DNA of 64,000 nt from contig CACILM010000003.1 in NCBI GenBank assembly GCA_902587515.1, positions 1 to 64,000 on the forward strand, written 5' to 3'. This document shows positions 15,180-25,386 of the stretch, piece by piece. The stretch is from an uncultured Pelagibacteraceae bacterium (lineage in GTDB: Bacteria; Pseudomonadota; Alphaproteobacteria; Pelagibacterales; Pelagibacteraceae). How positions within the stretch are numbered: the stretch's first letter is position 1; each line of letters begins with the position of its first letter. The translations under genes and the position numbers were made by a program. The notes below the pieces were generated by a model that had not been told where the DNA came from, did no database searches, and worked only from the letters and a program-made list of their open reading frames with translations.

Positions 15180-16437
15180 ATAGTTTACTCAATTTTTTAA
15201 ATTCATTGCCTCTATGTTCAAAATTTAAATATTGATCATAAGATGCAGATGCTGGGCTCAGTAAAATTGTATTATTTTTTTTATTAAATGTTTTAATATC
15301 CTTTAGGATTTGATTGATAGAATTTCTGAGATTTTTACCTACAAAAAAAGGTAAATTATTTTTTATCTTTTTTTTAAAAAAATTTACGTTTTTTCCAATT
15401 ATATAAGATTTAACTATATTTTTTTTTAAACTTTTTAAAATAATCTTATCATTTTTTTTTGGAAGTCCCCCAACTATCCAATATATATTTTTTGTATTTT
15501 CTAATGCAAATTTAGTTGACTGAAATGTTGTTGACTTTGAGTCGTTAATAAAAATACAATTTTTTTTTTTTAGAAAAATTTCATACCTATGAGGCAGACC
15601 TTTAAATGAAGCTAAACAAGTAATTAAAGATTTTTGACTAATTTTAAAGAGTTTCGATAGTTCATACACAAAAGACATATTTTCATCATTTATTTTCAAG
15701 TTTAGATATTTGTTTTCAATCTTCGACTTAAATTCTTTATACTGATAGGATTTTGGAATAATTAGTTTGCCTAATAATTTTCTTTTTTTATACTCAAATT
15801 TTAAGTCTTTATTCAAAAGTGAAAAATGATTTTGTTTTTGATTTCTGAAAATTTTGAATTTTGAATCTGTATAATTTTTCATGCTTCCATGCCAATCAAT
15901 ATGGTCATTAGTTATGTTTAATAATAAAGCATAATCAGGTTTAATAAATTTAGAGTAAGCTAGTTGAAAAGAAGATGCCTCAATAATTAAATACGTATTT
16001 TTTTTGGGATTTAAACTCAAAATTGGAGTACCAATATTTCCTCCTAATAATGTTTTTATCTTATTTTTTTTTAAGATATGGTTTATAATTTTACAAGTCG
16101 TCGATTTACCATTTGTTCCAGTTACAAATATGCTTTTAAAATCTTTATGAAATAAATAAAATAAGTCGATATCTGTAATAATCTTATTTCTAAATCGAAT
16201 TAATTGTTTTTTATTTTTAGATTGATTTAAACTTACACCAGGACTTAAAATTATATAGTTTGCTTCTTTAAGTGCTTTGTTCAAGTTTAATGGTCTTTTT
16301 TTATCATAAAAAGATTTATTTGTGTCGTCCCACACTTTATAATTTTTAAACCGATTTTTATTAAAGAACTTCACTACTGATTTACCAGTTAGTCCTAAAC
16401 CGTAAATCAAAAAAGATAAATCTTTTAAATCATTCAT
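15160..16437 (-). CDS. murD: UDP-N-acetylmuramoylalanine--D-glutamate ligase
   Basis: FVTGTNGKSTTCKI, INDSKSTTFQST, LLSPASASYDQYLNFEHRGNEF. Confidence 0.95.
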   Translation of the reverse strand: MNDLKDLSFLIYGLGLTGKSVVKFFNKNRFKNYKVWDDTNKSFYDKKRPLNLNKALKEANYIILSPGVSLNQSKNKKQLIRFRNKIITDIDLFYLFHKDFKSIFVTGTNGKSTTCKIINHILKKNKIKTLLGGNIGTPILSLNPKKNTYLIIEASSFQLAYSKFIKPDYALLLNITNDHIDWHGSMKNYTDSKFKIFRNQKQNHFSLLNKDLKFEYKKRKLLGKLIIPKSYQYKEFKSKIENKYLNLKINDENMSFVYELSKLFKISQKSLITCLASFKGLPHRYEIFLKKKNCIFINDSKSTTFQSTKFALENTKNIYWIVGGLPKKNDKIILKSLKKNIVKSYIIGKNVNFFKKKIKNNLPFFVGKNLRNSINQILKDIKTFNKKNNTILLSPASASYDQYLNFEHRGNEFKKLSKLYVRKYL

Positions 16438-16449
16438 TGAGATATTTAA

Positions 16450-17535
16450 TTATCTTAGTTTTAATGTAGCTAATCCAACTAATGCCAAAATTATGGCTAT
16501 TATCCAAAAACGAATAACAATTGTTGACTCGGCCCAACCTTTTTTTTCAAAGTGATGGTGAATAGGAGCCATTTTGAAAATTCTTTTTCCAGTCAATTTA
16601 AATGATATAACCTGTATAATTACTGATACAGTCTCCAAGACAAATAAGCCTCCAATAATTGCCAGTACAATTTCGTGCTTTACAATAATAGCAATTGCAG
16701 CCAATGATCCTCCTAAAGAAAGTGAACCTGTGTCCCCCATGAAAATTTTTGCTGGTGGGGCGTTGTACCAAAGAAAGCCAAGACAAGATCCAACTACTGA
16801 ACCACAAAATATTGATAATTCTCCAGTGTCAGGTATGTATTGTATTTGAAGGTACTCAGAAAAAATTGTGTTGCCTACCACGTAAGAAATAAGTGTAAAT
16901 GATAAAGCAACCAACATAACTGGAACTGTAGCTAACCCATCTAATCCATCCGTTAGATTAACTGCATTCGATGCTCCAATAATGACAAATAAGCCAAATG
17001 GTATAAAGAATAAGCCCATATTCCAAATTAAATTTTTAAAAAAAGGAAAATAAAGATCAAATAAATATTGATGGTTTGTAAATTTTATTAATATAAAAAG
17101 AGCTAAAGAACTAATAATAAGTTGTCCAAAAAATTTATATCTAGATTTTAATCCACTTGAATTTTTATATTTTATTTTCAAAATATCATCTAAAAGACCC
17201 AGGCTACCGAGACTTATAGATACAAAAATCAATGTCCAAACATAAATATTTTTTAAATCAGCCCAAAGAAGCGTGCTAGAAATAATTCCGATTATGATTA
17301 TTACTCCACCCATTGTAGGAGTGCCAGATTTTTTCACTATGTGATCTATTGGACCATCTTGTCTAATTGGACCAGTAATCATTTTTTCGGAAAATATTTT
17401 TATTAATGGTGCTCCAATTATAAAAACTACTACTAATGAGGTAATAACTGAGAGACCTGTTCTAAAAGTCAAATACTTAAAAACGTTTAAAAAAGAATAT
17501 TGATCTATTAGCGATGTTAAAAAATGAAATAACAT
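16450..17535 (-). CDS. mraY: Phospho-N-acetylmuramoyl-pentapeptide transferase
   Basis: GTPTMGGVIII, NAVNLTDGLDGLA, FMGDTGSLSLGG, APIHHHFEKKGWAE. Confidence 0.97.
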   Translation of the reverse strand: MLFHFLTSLIDQYSFLNVFKYLTFRTGLSVITSLVVVFIIGAPLIKIFSEKMITGPIRQDGPIDHIVKKSGTPTMGGVIIIIGIISSTLLWADLKNIYVWTLIFVSISLGSLGLLDDILKIKYKNSSGLKSRYKFFGQLIISSLALFILIKFTNHQYLFDLYFPFFKNLIWNMGLFFIPFGLFVIIGASNAVNLTDGLDGLATVPVMLVALSFTLISYVVGNTIFSEYLQIQYIPDTGELSIFCGSVVGSCLGFLWYNAPPAKIFMGDTGSLSLGGSLAAIAIIVKHEIVLAIIGGLFVLETVSVIIQVISFKLTGKRIFKMAPIHHHFEKKGWAESTIVIRFWIIAIILALVGLATLKLR

Positions 17536-20298
17536 TTAATAGCCTTTTATAATTTTTTTACTCAAATTATTTAAACCAGTTGCGTTAGAGCCTTTAATCA
17601 TTAGATAATCATTATTAGCTAAAATGTTTTTTAAAGTAAAATCTACATCTGACTCTTGTTGTAAGATATTTCCTCGCTTATTTTTATTTATATTCTTATA
17701 AGTATTAAGAGTTTTGATGCCTTTAATAAACACTTTGTCTATATCTGAATTGTTAATAACTTTTGATATACTTTTATGCAATTCAACTGATTTATGACCT
17801 AACTCTAGCATGTCCCCAAGTAACAAATACTTTTTAAAATTTTCTTTTTTTATAGAATTAAAATTTAGGATTGCATTTTTTACAGAAAGTGGATTAGCAT
17901 TATAACTTTCATCAATAAAATTGAATTTTTTTTTATATCTGTAAATTTTGTGTATTTTTCCCCGACCCTCAGTTGGCTCAATGTTTTTATAGAAATTAAG
18001 AATTTGAGAAAATTCTAGATTTAATACTTTCAATAAGGCTAATGAAGATAGAACATTGTAATAATTAATGTTTTTAATTGTTATTTTGAAGGTTTGATTA
18101 ATAATTTTGATAGTTAAAACTTTATTTTTTTTCTTAGTAATAACCTTTTTTAAGCAAACATCTGAATTTTTGTTAACTCCAAAAGTTACAACTTTAAGAT
18201 TTTTATTCTTTGCTTTTTTTTCTAAATAATTAAAAAATTTATCATCTCTATTTAAAATTATTGTACCATTTTTTTGAATGTTTTTTATTATTTCACTTTT
18301 TGCGTCTGCAATTCCCATTACATTTTTAAAATTTTCAATATGAGCTTCACCAATATTCGTAATAACTCCAATGTGTGGTCTTATTAATTTTGTCAAATCA
18401 TCTATCTCCCCTTTTTTACTCATTCCAACTTCAAAAACTCCAAACCTATGATTTGTTTTCAGTTGAGAGAGACTAATTGGTACACCGTATTCATTGTTGT
18501 ATGATTTAGGGGAACAATAGGTACTACCAAATTTTTGTAATAAATCTTTAATTAAATTTTTTAAAGATGTCTTTCCTGCACTTCCAGTAATTGCAATTAT
18601 TTTAGCTGTTGTTTTATCTCTTTTTAGAGAGGCAAATCTTTTAAGAAATTTTATCTCATTTTTTGTTTTTAGAACTTTTTTTCTATTATTATTAATCTGT
18701 TTTGAGGATATTATATATTTAGCCCCTCTTTTAAATGCTTCTTGAATAAATTTGACACCATCATTATTTTTTCCTTTTAATGTTAAAAAAATATTACCTT
18801 TATTTACTTCTCTAGAGTCTATGGCTAAACCGTGGAAATTGCCAACTTTTGTATTTGTTAAAATACTTTCTAAAATTTTTTTGTTTTGTAAAAAAGTAAA
18901 ATTTATATTTGATAGTTTTTTTGTTTTTATTTTGAGTTTTTTTATTATTTGGCTATCTGAGATAGAAATAATTTTATTTTTATAAATTTGTTCTTTTTCA
19001 TGACCTTTTCCTGCTACAAGTATGATTTCGCCAGGTTCTGCTTTCATGATTGCTGTTTTAATAGCTTGAGTTCTATTTCCAATATTAAAGTAATTTGTAA
19101 ATTTGATATTTTTTATTATTTCATTTCTGATTTTTTTGGGATCTTCATTTCTTGGATTGTCATCAGTTACGTATATTTTTTTGCAGTTGATACTAGCTAT
19201 CTTAGCCATGATTGGTCTTTTTTTAAGATCTCTATCTCCTCCACACCCAAATACTAAAGTTATCTCTCTACCATGATAATTTTTCAAAGATTTAATAGCT
19301 TTCTCTAAAGCATCTGGAGTATGTGCAAAATCTACGTATGCTTTTACCTTGTTTGAAAACGTTCGAATTAGTTCTAATCTTCCATTTACATCCTTTATTT
19401 TTTTTAATGAACTAAAAATTTTATTTTCTCTGAGCCCATTTAATTTTGCTGCTTCTATTGCCATTGAAAGATTTTTTAATTGGAATTCATTTAGATTAAG
19501 TTGAGCATTCTTTTTTAATTTTGCTGCTATTCTATCGCTGTCTATTAATTTAAGCTTTCTTTTTTTTGAAATTTTTTTTAACAAGGGAAATTCTTTTATA
19601 TTTCTTTCACAAATCATTACCTTTCTTTTTTTAATTACATTTCTAAACAAATGTAATTTGGCATTAAGATATTTAGCCATCGTTTTATGATAATCTAAGT
19701 GGTCTTGGCTAAAATTTGTAAATATGCCAGCTTTAAAGTCAAGGTGATCCAGTCTTCTTTGATGCAATCCATGACTTGAAGTTTCAACAATTACATTATT
19801 AATATTATTTTTTTTTATCTTTTGGAGTGATCTGTGAAGATTAAGCGTGTCAGGTGTTGTGAGATCTGACTTATCTACTTTTTTTTTATATTTTATACCT
19901 AAAGTACCAATTGATGCTGCAGGTATTTTATTGAGATTTAAAATCTGAAAATATAAATCTGCCACTGAAGTTTTCCCATTTGTTCCTGTTACAGCTATTA
20001 AATTTTTTGGCTTTAATTTATAGAATTTTGATGCAATCTCACTAAGGAGGTATCTTACATTTTTGGTCTTAATAACAACTAAATTTTTATTTTTATAATT
20101 ACAGTTTTTTGAGCAAATGACTACTTTTGCTCCATTTTTTACTGATTCAGAAATATATTTCTCTCCATTAATTTTTTGTCCTTTTATAGCAAAAAAAATG
20201 AAACCTTTTTTTACATTTTTACTATTTATTTCTAAACCCTTTATATCGATATTTTTTTTTTCTTTAGGGAGATTGTTAATTAATTGTTTCAGCAACAT
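17536..20298 (-). CDS. murE-murF: Bifunctional MurE-MurF fusion (UDP-MurNAc-tripeptide synthetase / D-Ala-D-Ala-adding enzyme)
   Basis: One 920-aa ORF. N-half MurE: AVTGTNGKTS, DNPRNEDP (meso-DAP motif), VAGKGHE. C-half MurF: LAIDSREVNKGNIFLTLKG, ITGSAGKTS, FEVGMSKKGEI, DESYNANPLSV, LLGDMLELG. Confidence 0.93.
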   Translation of the reverse strand: MLLKQLINNLPKEKKNIDIKGLEINSKNVKKGFIFFAIKGQKINGEKYISESVKNGAKVVICSKNCNYKNKNLVVIKTKNVRYLLSEIASKFYKLKPKNLIAVTGTNGKTSVADLYFQILNLNKIPAASIGTLGIKYKKKVDKSDLTTPDTLNLHRSLQKIKKNNINNVIVETSSHGLHQRRLDHLDFKAGIFTNFSQDHLDYHKTMAKYLNAKLHLFRNVIKKRKVMICERNIKEFPLLKKISKKRKLKLIDSDRIAAKLKKNAQLNLNEFQLKNLSMAIEAAKLNGLRENKIFSSLKKIKDVNGRLELIRTFSNKVKAYVDFAHTPDALEKAIKSLKNYHGREITLVFGCGGDRDLKKRPIMAKIASINCKKIYVTDDNPRNEDPKKIRNEIIKNIKFTNYFNIGNRTQAIKTAIMKAEPGEIILVAGKGHEKEQIYKNKIISISDSQIIKKLKIKTKKLSNINFTFLQNKKILESILTNTKVGNFHGLAIDSREVNKGNIFLTLKGKNNDGVKFIQEAFKRGAKYIISSKQINNNRKKVLKTKNEIKFLKRFASLKRDKTTAKIIAITGSAGKTSLKNLIKDLLQKFGSTYCSPKSYNNEYGVPISLSQLKTNHRFGVFEVGMSKKGEIDDLTKLIRPHIGVITNIGEAHIENFKNVMGIADAKSEIIKNIQKNGTIILNRDDKFFNYLEKKAKNKNLKVVTFGVNKNSDVCLKKVITKKKNKVLTIKIINQTFKITIKNINYYNVLSSLALLKVLNLEFSQILNFYKNIEPTEGRGKIHKIYRYKKKFNFIDESYNANPLSVKNAILNFNSIKKENFKKYLLLGDMLELGHKSVELHKSISKVINNSDIDKVFIKGIKTLNTYKNINKNKRGNILQQESDVDFTLKNILANNDYLMIKGSNATGLNNLSKKIIKGY

Positions 20299-22003
20299 AT
20301 CTATTATTAAATTCTCTACTATTTATGGCTAAAATTGGTCCGATTTTTTCTATTATTTTGCCAGCTACGTATACTGAATTCCACCCAGCTTCATTTCTAA
20401 ATCCCCTAATTTTTACTCCTCTATAATCATAAATTAAATCTTTGGCTATTTGAGGATTTTCCAACATTACTAATAAAGCATATCTAGGCCTCTGAAATGG
20501 AAAAATAGATACAAAAGTGTTTAAATTTTCATTTTTGAATTTATAGTTTTGAGATGTTCCAGTTTTCCCTCCTACATAATATCCATGTATATCTGCTAGA
20601 CTAGCGGTGCCCTCTTTTTCGGTCACAACTTTTCTTAAAATATTATTTATTTGCTTGCTAGTTTTTTTTGAAACTAAAGCAGAATTTTTTTCCTCTTTAC
20701 TCTCTTTAATTAAACTTGGCTTAATTATTTTACCTCCATTAACTAAAGCTGCATAAACAGAAACAGCTTGTAAAGGCGTTGTGGTTATTCCGTGTCCATA
20801 GGAAACTGTCTCTAATTTGCATTTATTCCACTCAAAACCAATTGGATTTCCTATTTCTTCTAATTGAATCTCAGAAGTTTTTAGTAATTTTGTATCATCA
20901 ATAAACTTCTTAAATTTTTCCTCACCGACTTTTTTTGCAATCATTAATGTTCCAATATTAGATGATCTTATTAAAATATCTTCTACTGATAAATTCTTTG
21001 GAAATTCTTTAATATCTGAAATTTCGTATTTAGAACATTTAACTGTGCGAGGAATATTTTCAATAATTGTCTCTGGTTCAACAAGTTCGTTATCTAATGC
21101 AAGAGCAACAGTAAAAGTTTTAAAAATTGAGCCAAGCTCGTAAACCCCTTTAGTAATTTTATTCAAATATTTTTTATCATTAAGATTTACCCTAGAGTTA
21201 ATGTCAAAATTGGGCAAAGAAACTAAGGATAATATTTCTCCATTTTCAACATCCATCAATAAAGCTCCACCTCCTGAGGCTTTAAATGTATTTAAAGAGG
21301 AATTAAGTTCCTTAGAGATTAAATGCTGGATGTTAGTGTCTAAAGTTAATTGAAGAGGCTCATCAGATAAGTTTTTATTTTTTAATTCTTTATCAAAATA
21401 TTTTTCAACACCCGAAACACCATAGTTATCGTAATCTACCTGACCAACTATATGGCTAAATAAATTTCCATGAGTATAAATTCTTGATTGAAATGGTTCA
21501 AATATTATTGCTTTTTCACCCAAGCCCCATAATTTCTTTTTTTCATTTTGATTAATACGTTTTTTTAAATAGAAATATTTTCCTTTTATTAACTTTTTTT
21601 CTATTTGTTTAATCGGAAGTTCTGGAAAATTTATCCTTAGTCTAAGCAAAAAATTATCTTTATTTGTTACGTAAGAGGGATTAATAGCTGCATGAAATGA
21701 TTTAACATTTCTTGATATTAACTCTCCATTTCGGTCAACGATATCTCTTCGTAATAATGTAAATTTGTTAGGAGTTTTTTCTGTATTATATATTTCAAAA
21801 TTATTTAAAGAAACATGTATTATTCTTATACTGAAAATTAAAATTAAAGAAAAAAAAAGAAAAAATAACAAATAAATTCTATCTTGAAAAAGATTATTTT
21901 TTTTTAAAAACTTGTTTTTTTTATTTGTTTCTAAATAATCTTCAAAATAAAAACTTTTTTGATTAGAGTTATATTCTTTTATTTTTTTATTTTTTTTTCT
22001 CAT
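20276..22003 (-). CDS. ftsI: Septal peptidoglycan transpeptidase FtsI/PBP3
   Basis: Transpeptidase motifs GSIFKTFT (SxxK), RSSNIGT (SxN), GGKTGTSQN (KTG); N-terminal TM anchor. Confidence 0.93.
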   Translation of the reverse strand: MRKKNKKIKEYNSNQKSFYFEDYLETNKKNKFLKKNNLFQDRIYLLFFLFFSLILIFSIRIIHVSLNNFEIYNTEKTPNKFTLLRRDIVDRNGELISRNVKSFHAAINPSYVTNKDNFLLRLRINFPELPIKQIEKKLIKGKYFYLKKRINQNEKKKLWGLGEKAIIFEPFQSRIYTHGNLFSHIVGQVDYDNYGVSGVEKYFDKELKNKNLSDEPLQLTLDTNIQHLISKELNSSLNTFKASGGGALLMDVENGEILSLVSLPNFDINSRVNLNDKKYLNKITKGVYELGSIFKTFTVALALDNELVEPETIIENIPRTVKCSKYEISDIKEFPKNLSVEDILIRSSNIGTLMIAKKVGEEKFKKFIDDTKLLKTSEIQLEEIGNPIGFEWNKCKLETVSYGHGITTTPLQAVSVYAALVNGGKIIKPSLIKESKEEKNSALVSKKTSKQINNILRKVVTEKEGTASLADIHGYYVGGKTGTSQNYKFKNENLNTFVSIFPFQRPRYALLVMLENPQIAKDLIYDYRGVKIRGFRNEAGWNSVYVAGKIIEKIGPILAINSREFNNRYVAETIN

Positions 22004-22313
22004 GATCTTTTTTAATAGCTAATTTATTCTGTAAATCAGTAAAACTTGTAATGCTTAAAAATATTTTTGAATTTTGAATAGGAAAATATTGATTATAATC
22101 TAAATTTTCAATTTTCATTTCAATCATTGCCGGAGAAGATAAATAAGAAAAATCTAATTGTAATTCACTTAAATTTTTTTCTTGATTAATTACAAGGTTG
22201 CTTAAGCTAAATATTTTTTTTTCTATTTGTCTTGTTTGATTTTTAACAAAGGAGGTTCCAATTAACAAGAATGAGAGAATAGAAATTGAAAAAATTATTT
22301 TAAATCTTAACAT
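21987..22313 (-). CDS. ftsL: Small bitopic protein in the FtsL position (FtsL-like)
   Basis: 108 aa, N-terminal TM followed by coiled-coil-like segment, between rsmH and ftsI; assignment mainly positional. Confidence 0.6.
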   Translation of the reverse strand: MLRFKIIFSISILSFLLIGTSFVKNQTRQIEKKIFSLSNLVINQEKNLSELQLDFSYLSSPAMIEMKIENLDYNQYFPIQNSKIFLSITSFTDLQNKLAIKKDHEKKK

Positions 22314-23319
22314 TTGTAGACTCCAAATTTAAATATTTTTTAAATTTCTCAAAAATATTTATTGGTAGAAAAAATTTGTCTTTACTCCTTACTGCAAATC
22401 TTAATTTAGCTGAACGAGATGCATTATTTTTTCTTACTTCTTGAATAGAAGGTTTAATAATTTTTTTGTTATAATTTTCAAAAAGATGGGATTCATTTGA
22501 ATTTTCCTCAGGTAAATACCTTGAAGGTTTTGATTTATTTTTAGCATAATTAGTAAAAAAATATTTTACAATTTTATCTTCAATAGAATGAAAGCTTACA
22601 ATTAAAATTTTACCTCCAGGACGCAATAGTTTTGTAGCGTAAATAATACCATTTATAAGTTCAGTTATTTCTTTATTTACGAATATCCTTAAAGCCTGAA
22701 ATGTTTTTGTGCATGGGTTGATTTTACTTGAAAAAATTTTTTTTTTGCTTTGCTCAATAATTTTTACTAATTCACTTACTTTAGTAATCTTCCTCTCGGC
22801 TCTAGCTTTAACTATATTTTTAGCTATTTTGGATGCTTCTTTTTCTTCACCTAAAATTTTAATTATTAGTTTTAGCTTTGCTTCACTTAAATTATTTATT
22901 ACTTCTTTGGCTGAAAAACTTGAAAGACCCATTTTCATATCTAATGTTTCATTTGATCTAAAAGAAAAACCTCTTGATAAGTTTTTTATTTGGATCGAAG
23001 AAATACCCAAGTCAAAAATTGCCACGTCTACCTGCTCTTCAATTACTTTATTTATCTGACTAAATTTTAAATGATAAAATTTAAATCTATTTTGGTATTT
23101 TTTTTCTAATTTTTCTGCGATTATTTTAACTGCACTATCTCGATCTAAACTAACAACCTTTGTTTTTGTATATTCAAGTAAGGCTTTGGAATATCCCCCT
23201 CCACCAAAAGTACAATCCAGAAAAATTCCTCCTTTTGATGGGGAGGACTCTTTTATGATCTCACTCAACATCACTGGAAAATGTGAAAATTCCAGTGGTG
23301 ATTTTTGAGTATTCATCAA
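22300..23319 (-). CDS. rsmH: 16S rRNA (cytosine1402-N4)-methyltransferase RsmH/MraW
   Basis: HFPVMLSEII, DCTFGGGGYSKALL, FDLGISSIQ, FQALRIFVNKE, VSFHSIEDKIVK. Confidence 0.97.
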   Translation of the reverse strand: MMNTQKSPLEFSHFPVMLSEIIKESSPSKGGIFLDCTFGGGGYSKALLEYTKTKVVSLDRDSAVKIIAEKLEKKYQNRFKFYHLKFSQINKVIEEQVDVAIFDLGISSIQIKNLSRGFSFRSNETLDMKMGLSSFSAKEVINNLSEAKLKLIIKILGEEKEASKIAKNIVKARAERKITKVSELVKIIEQSKKKIFSSKINPCTKTFQALRIFVNKEITELINGIIYATKLLRPGGKILIVSFHSIEDKIVKYFFTNYAKNKSKPSRYLPEENSNESHLFENYNKKIIKPSIQEVRKNNASRSAKLRFAVRSKDKFFLPINIFEKFKKYLNLESTNVKI

Positions 23320-23334
23320 AATAGATTTTAATCA

Positions 23335-24852
23335 TTAAAATTTTTGTCTTCTTAAAAATGCAGGTATTTCAAAATCCTCATCCTCATTTACATCCTGATC
23401 AAAAAGCTCACTCATATTTTGGTTTTCTGATAATTTTTTTTGTTCAGAATTTTCTTGGTTATTTTCCTCTGAAAATAGCTTTGGAGTATACTCGTCTTCA
23501 ATCTCCTCTTTTTTTAATTCATTTGTGTCTTGAGAAAATGTTTCTGCAACATTGATATTGTCATTTTTTTCAATGTAGGAAGCGCTTTCAATTGAAACTC
23601 CTGAGGGAATTTCATCATACAGGTTTTTTTGCTCTATTCGATCGTTCGATATTTTATTTTCCTCATTGTTTTCAAAATCATCAATAAGAGTATTTTGTTC
23701 CTCACTGCTCTTTATTTCATAATTTTCGTCAAGTTTTAAAGCTGTTGCACCATCTATAGAATTAACGATATTTTTATCTATATGATGACTGTTGCTGAAT
23801 AAATTATCTCCATGATTAAAACTTTTATTAATGGAAGATGTGTTTCTATGATTATTATCAACTAAGTTCAAATATGGTTTAGTTTCAGAACCATGCAGAG
23901 CAGTTGCAACGATGGATACCCTAATTTTTCCATTCATATTTTCATCCTTGATTGCTCCAAAAATCAATTCTGCCTCAGGATCAACCTCAGCCCTAATTTT
24001 GTTTACTGCAGCGTCTACTTCAAAAAGTTTTATATCACTTCCTCCAGTAATATTTACTAGTAGTCCTTTTGCACCTTGTAAAGTATATTCATCAATTAAT
24101 GGATTGTTCAAAGCCAGCTCTGTTGCAGCCATCGCTCTATTTTCTCCTTCAGCTTCACCTGTACCCATCATTGCTTTTCCACTTGAATTCATAACAGTTT
24201 CAACATCTGCAAAATCTAAATTTATCATGCCTGGTCTAACCATTAGGTCTGTGATGCTTTGAACGCCATGTTTTAATACATCATTAGACAAACTAAAAGA
24301 CTCCTCAAATCCAGTTGTCTCATTAGCTATTTTAAACAGATTTTGATTTGGAACCACAATAGTAGTATCTAAATGTTTTCTTAATTCCTCTAAACCCACT
24401 ATAGCTCTTCGCATTCTCTTAGGTCCTTCATAAGCAAACGGTAATGTTGTTACACCAACAGTTAAAATGTTCATCTCTCTTGCAGCTTTTGCTATTACAT
24501 GTGAAGCACCAGTTCCAGTACCTCCTCCCATGCCAGAAGCTATAAAAACCATATTGCTACCTTGAATATAATTTACTATTTCATTTATCGACTCATCAGC
24601 TGCTGCTTGACCAATATCATGCTTTGCACCAGCTCCTAATCCTTTAGTTAAATTCATGCCAATTTGTATTTTTGCATCTGCTTTACTCATTTTTAAGTCT
24701 TGAGCATCAGTATTCACAGCAACAAATTCTACTCCTTGCATACCTGAGTCTATCATTGCATTTATTGCATTTCCGCCAGCTCCACCTACTCCAATAACAA
24801 GTATTCTAGGTTTTAATTCTCTTAACTCTCCACCTCCAACATTTATTGTCAT
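23335..24852 (-). CDS. ftsZ: Tubulin-like cell division GTPase FtsZ
   Basis: GGAGGNAINAM, GMGGGTGTGA tubulin signature, C-terminal peptide DFEIPAFLRRQ. ORF track starts at 24879 but the ATG at 24852 (MTINVGG...) gives an ATGA overlap with the mraZ stop. Confidence 0.97.
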   Translation of the reverse strand: MTINVGGGELRELKPRILVIGVGGAGGNAINAMIDSGMQGVEFVAVNTDAQDLKMSKADAKIQIGMNLTKGLGAGAKHDIGQAAADESINEIVNYIQGSNMVFIASGMGGGTGTGASHVIAKAAREMNILTVGVTTLPFAYEGPKRMRRAIVGLEELRKHLDTTIVVPNQNLFKIANETTGFEESFSLSNDVLKHGVQSITDLMVRPGMINLDFADVETVMNSSGKAMMGTGEAEGENRAMAATELALNNPLIDEYTLQGAKGLLVNITGGSDIKLFEVDAAVNKIRAEVDPEAELIFGAIKDENMNGKIRVSIVATALHGSETKPYLNLVDNNHRNTSSINKSFNHGDNLFSNSHHIDKNIVNSIDGATALKLDENYEIKSSEEQNTLIDDFENNEENKISNDRIEQKNLYDEIPSGVSIESASYIEKNDNINVAETFSQDTNELKKEEIEDEYTPKLFSEENNQENSEQKKLSENQNMSELFDQDVNEDEDFEIPAFLRRQKF

Positions 24853-25310
24853 GCTTCTCCTTTTTGTTTGTTGTCCCATTTTAAATTTGATCTATTTTGA
24901 TAAGCTTTTTTTCTTGCAAGAGTTTTAAATTTTTCAAAATTTTTAGGCTCCCAAATTTGAAATGTCTTGCCTAATCCAACGAATAAAACGTTATTTTTAA
25001 TTTGTGCATGATTTAGTAATTTACTTGATAATGAAATTCTTCCTTCTGTATCAAATTGCACGTTTTCACTTTCAGATAAAATAGAAGTTGCAAAATAATC
25101 TCTTTTTTCTTCAAAAGGATTTAAAGAGTCAATGCTGTTTGAAATTTTTTCGATTCTATCTTGAGAACAAGCCTCTAGTGCTAAATGATTAAAAGATGGA
25201 TAGCTTATAAAACCATTATACCCCATAGAGCTTAGGTGTGATCTAAAACTAGCCGGCACTGAAACCCGACCTTTCTTGTCTATTTTGTTCTCGTAATTCG
25301 ATAAAAACAT
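24849..25310 (-). CDS. mraZ: Transcriptional regulator MraZ
   Basis: FLSNYENKIDKKGRVSVPASFR (SpoVT/AbrB-like), second repeat FDTEGRISLSSKLL. Confidence 0.95.
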   Translation of the reverse strand: MFLSNYENKIDKKGRVSVPASFRSHLSSMGYNGFISYPSFNHLALEACSQDRIEKISNSIDSLNPFEEKRDYFATSILSESENVQFDTEGRISLSSKLLNHAQIKNNVLFVGLGKTFQIWEPKNFEKFKTLARKKAYQNRSNLKWDNKQKGEA

Positions 25311-25361
25311 AGTTGCTCAAAAACTCTATTATTGTTGTTGTTTTCAAATTACCCTCCATAG

Positions 25362-25386
25362 TGGGAATAATTGGGATACTATGGGT
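25362..25386 (+). promoter_or_regulatory. Predicted MraZ operator: three TGGGN direct repeats at exact 10-bp pitch
   Basis: TGGGA-ATAAT-TGGGA-TACTA-TGGGT with TGGG beginning at 25362, 25372 and 25382, i.e. 52-76 bp upstream of the mraZ ATG; matches the published TGGGN-N5 MraZ box architecture. Confidence 0.75.

Noticed and set aside
16574-16849. Plus-strand 91-aa ORF
   Set aside because: Lies entirely antisense to the strongly conserved mraY; typical shadow ORF, as is 16598-16807.
18752-19257. Two consecutive plus-strand ORFs opposite murE-murF
   Set aside because: Phe/Ile-rich shadow frames of Lys-rich coding sequence on the other strand.
23912-24262. Plus-strand 116-aa ORF antisense to ftsZ
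   Set aside because: Shadow of the conserved FtsZ core; no recognisable family. The same reasoning applies to 22709-23059 (rsmH) and 14683-15024 (ftsW).
24853-24879. ORF-track upstream start of ftsZ (MGQQTKRRS extension)
   Set aside because: The ATG at 24852 makes a clean ATGA junction with the mraZ stop, and the extension lies fully inside mraZ coding sequence.
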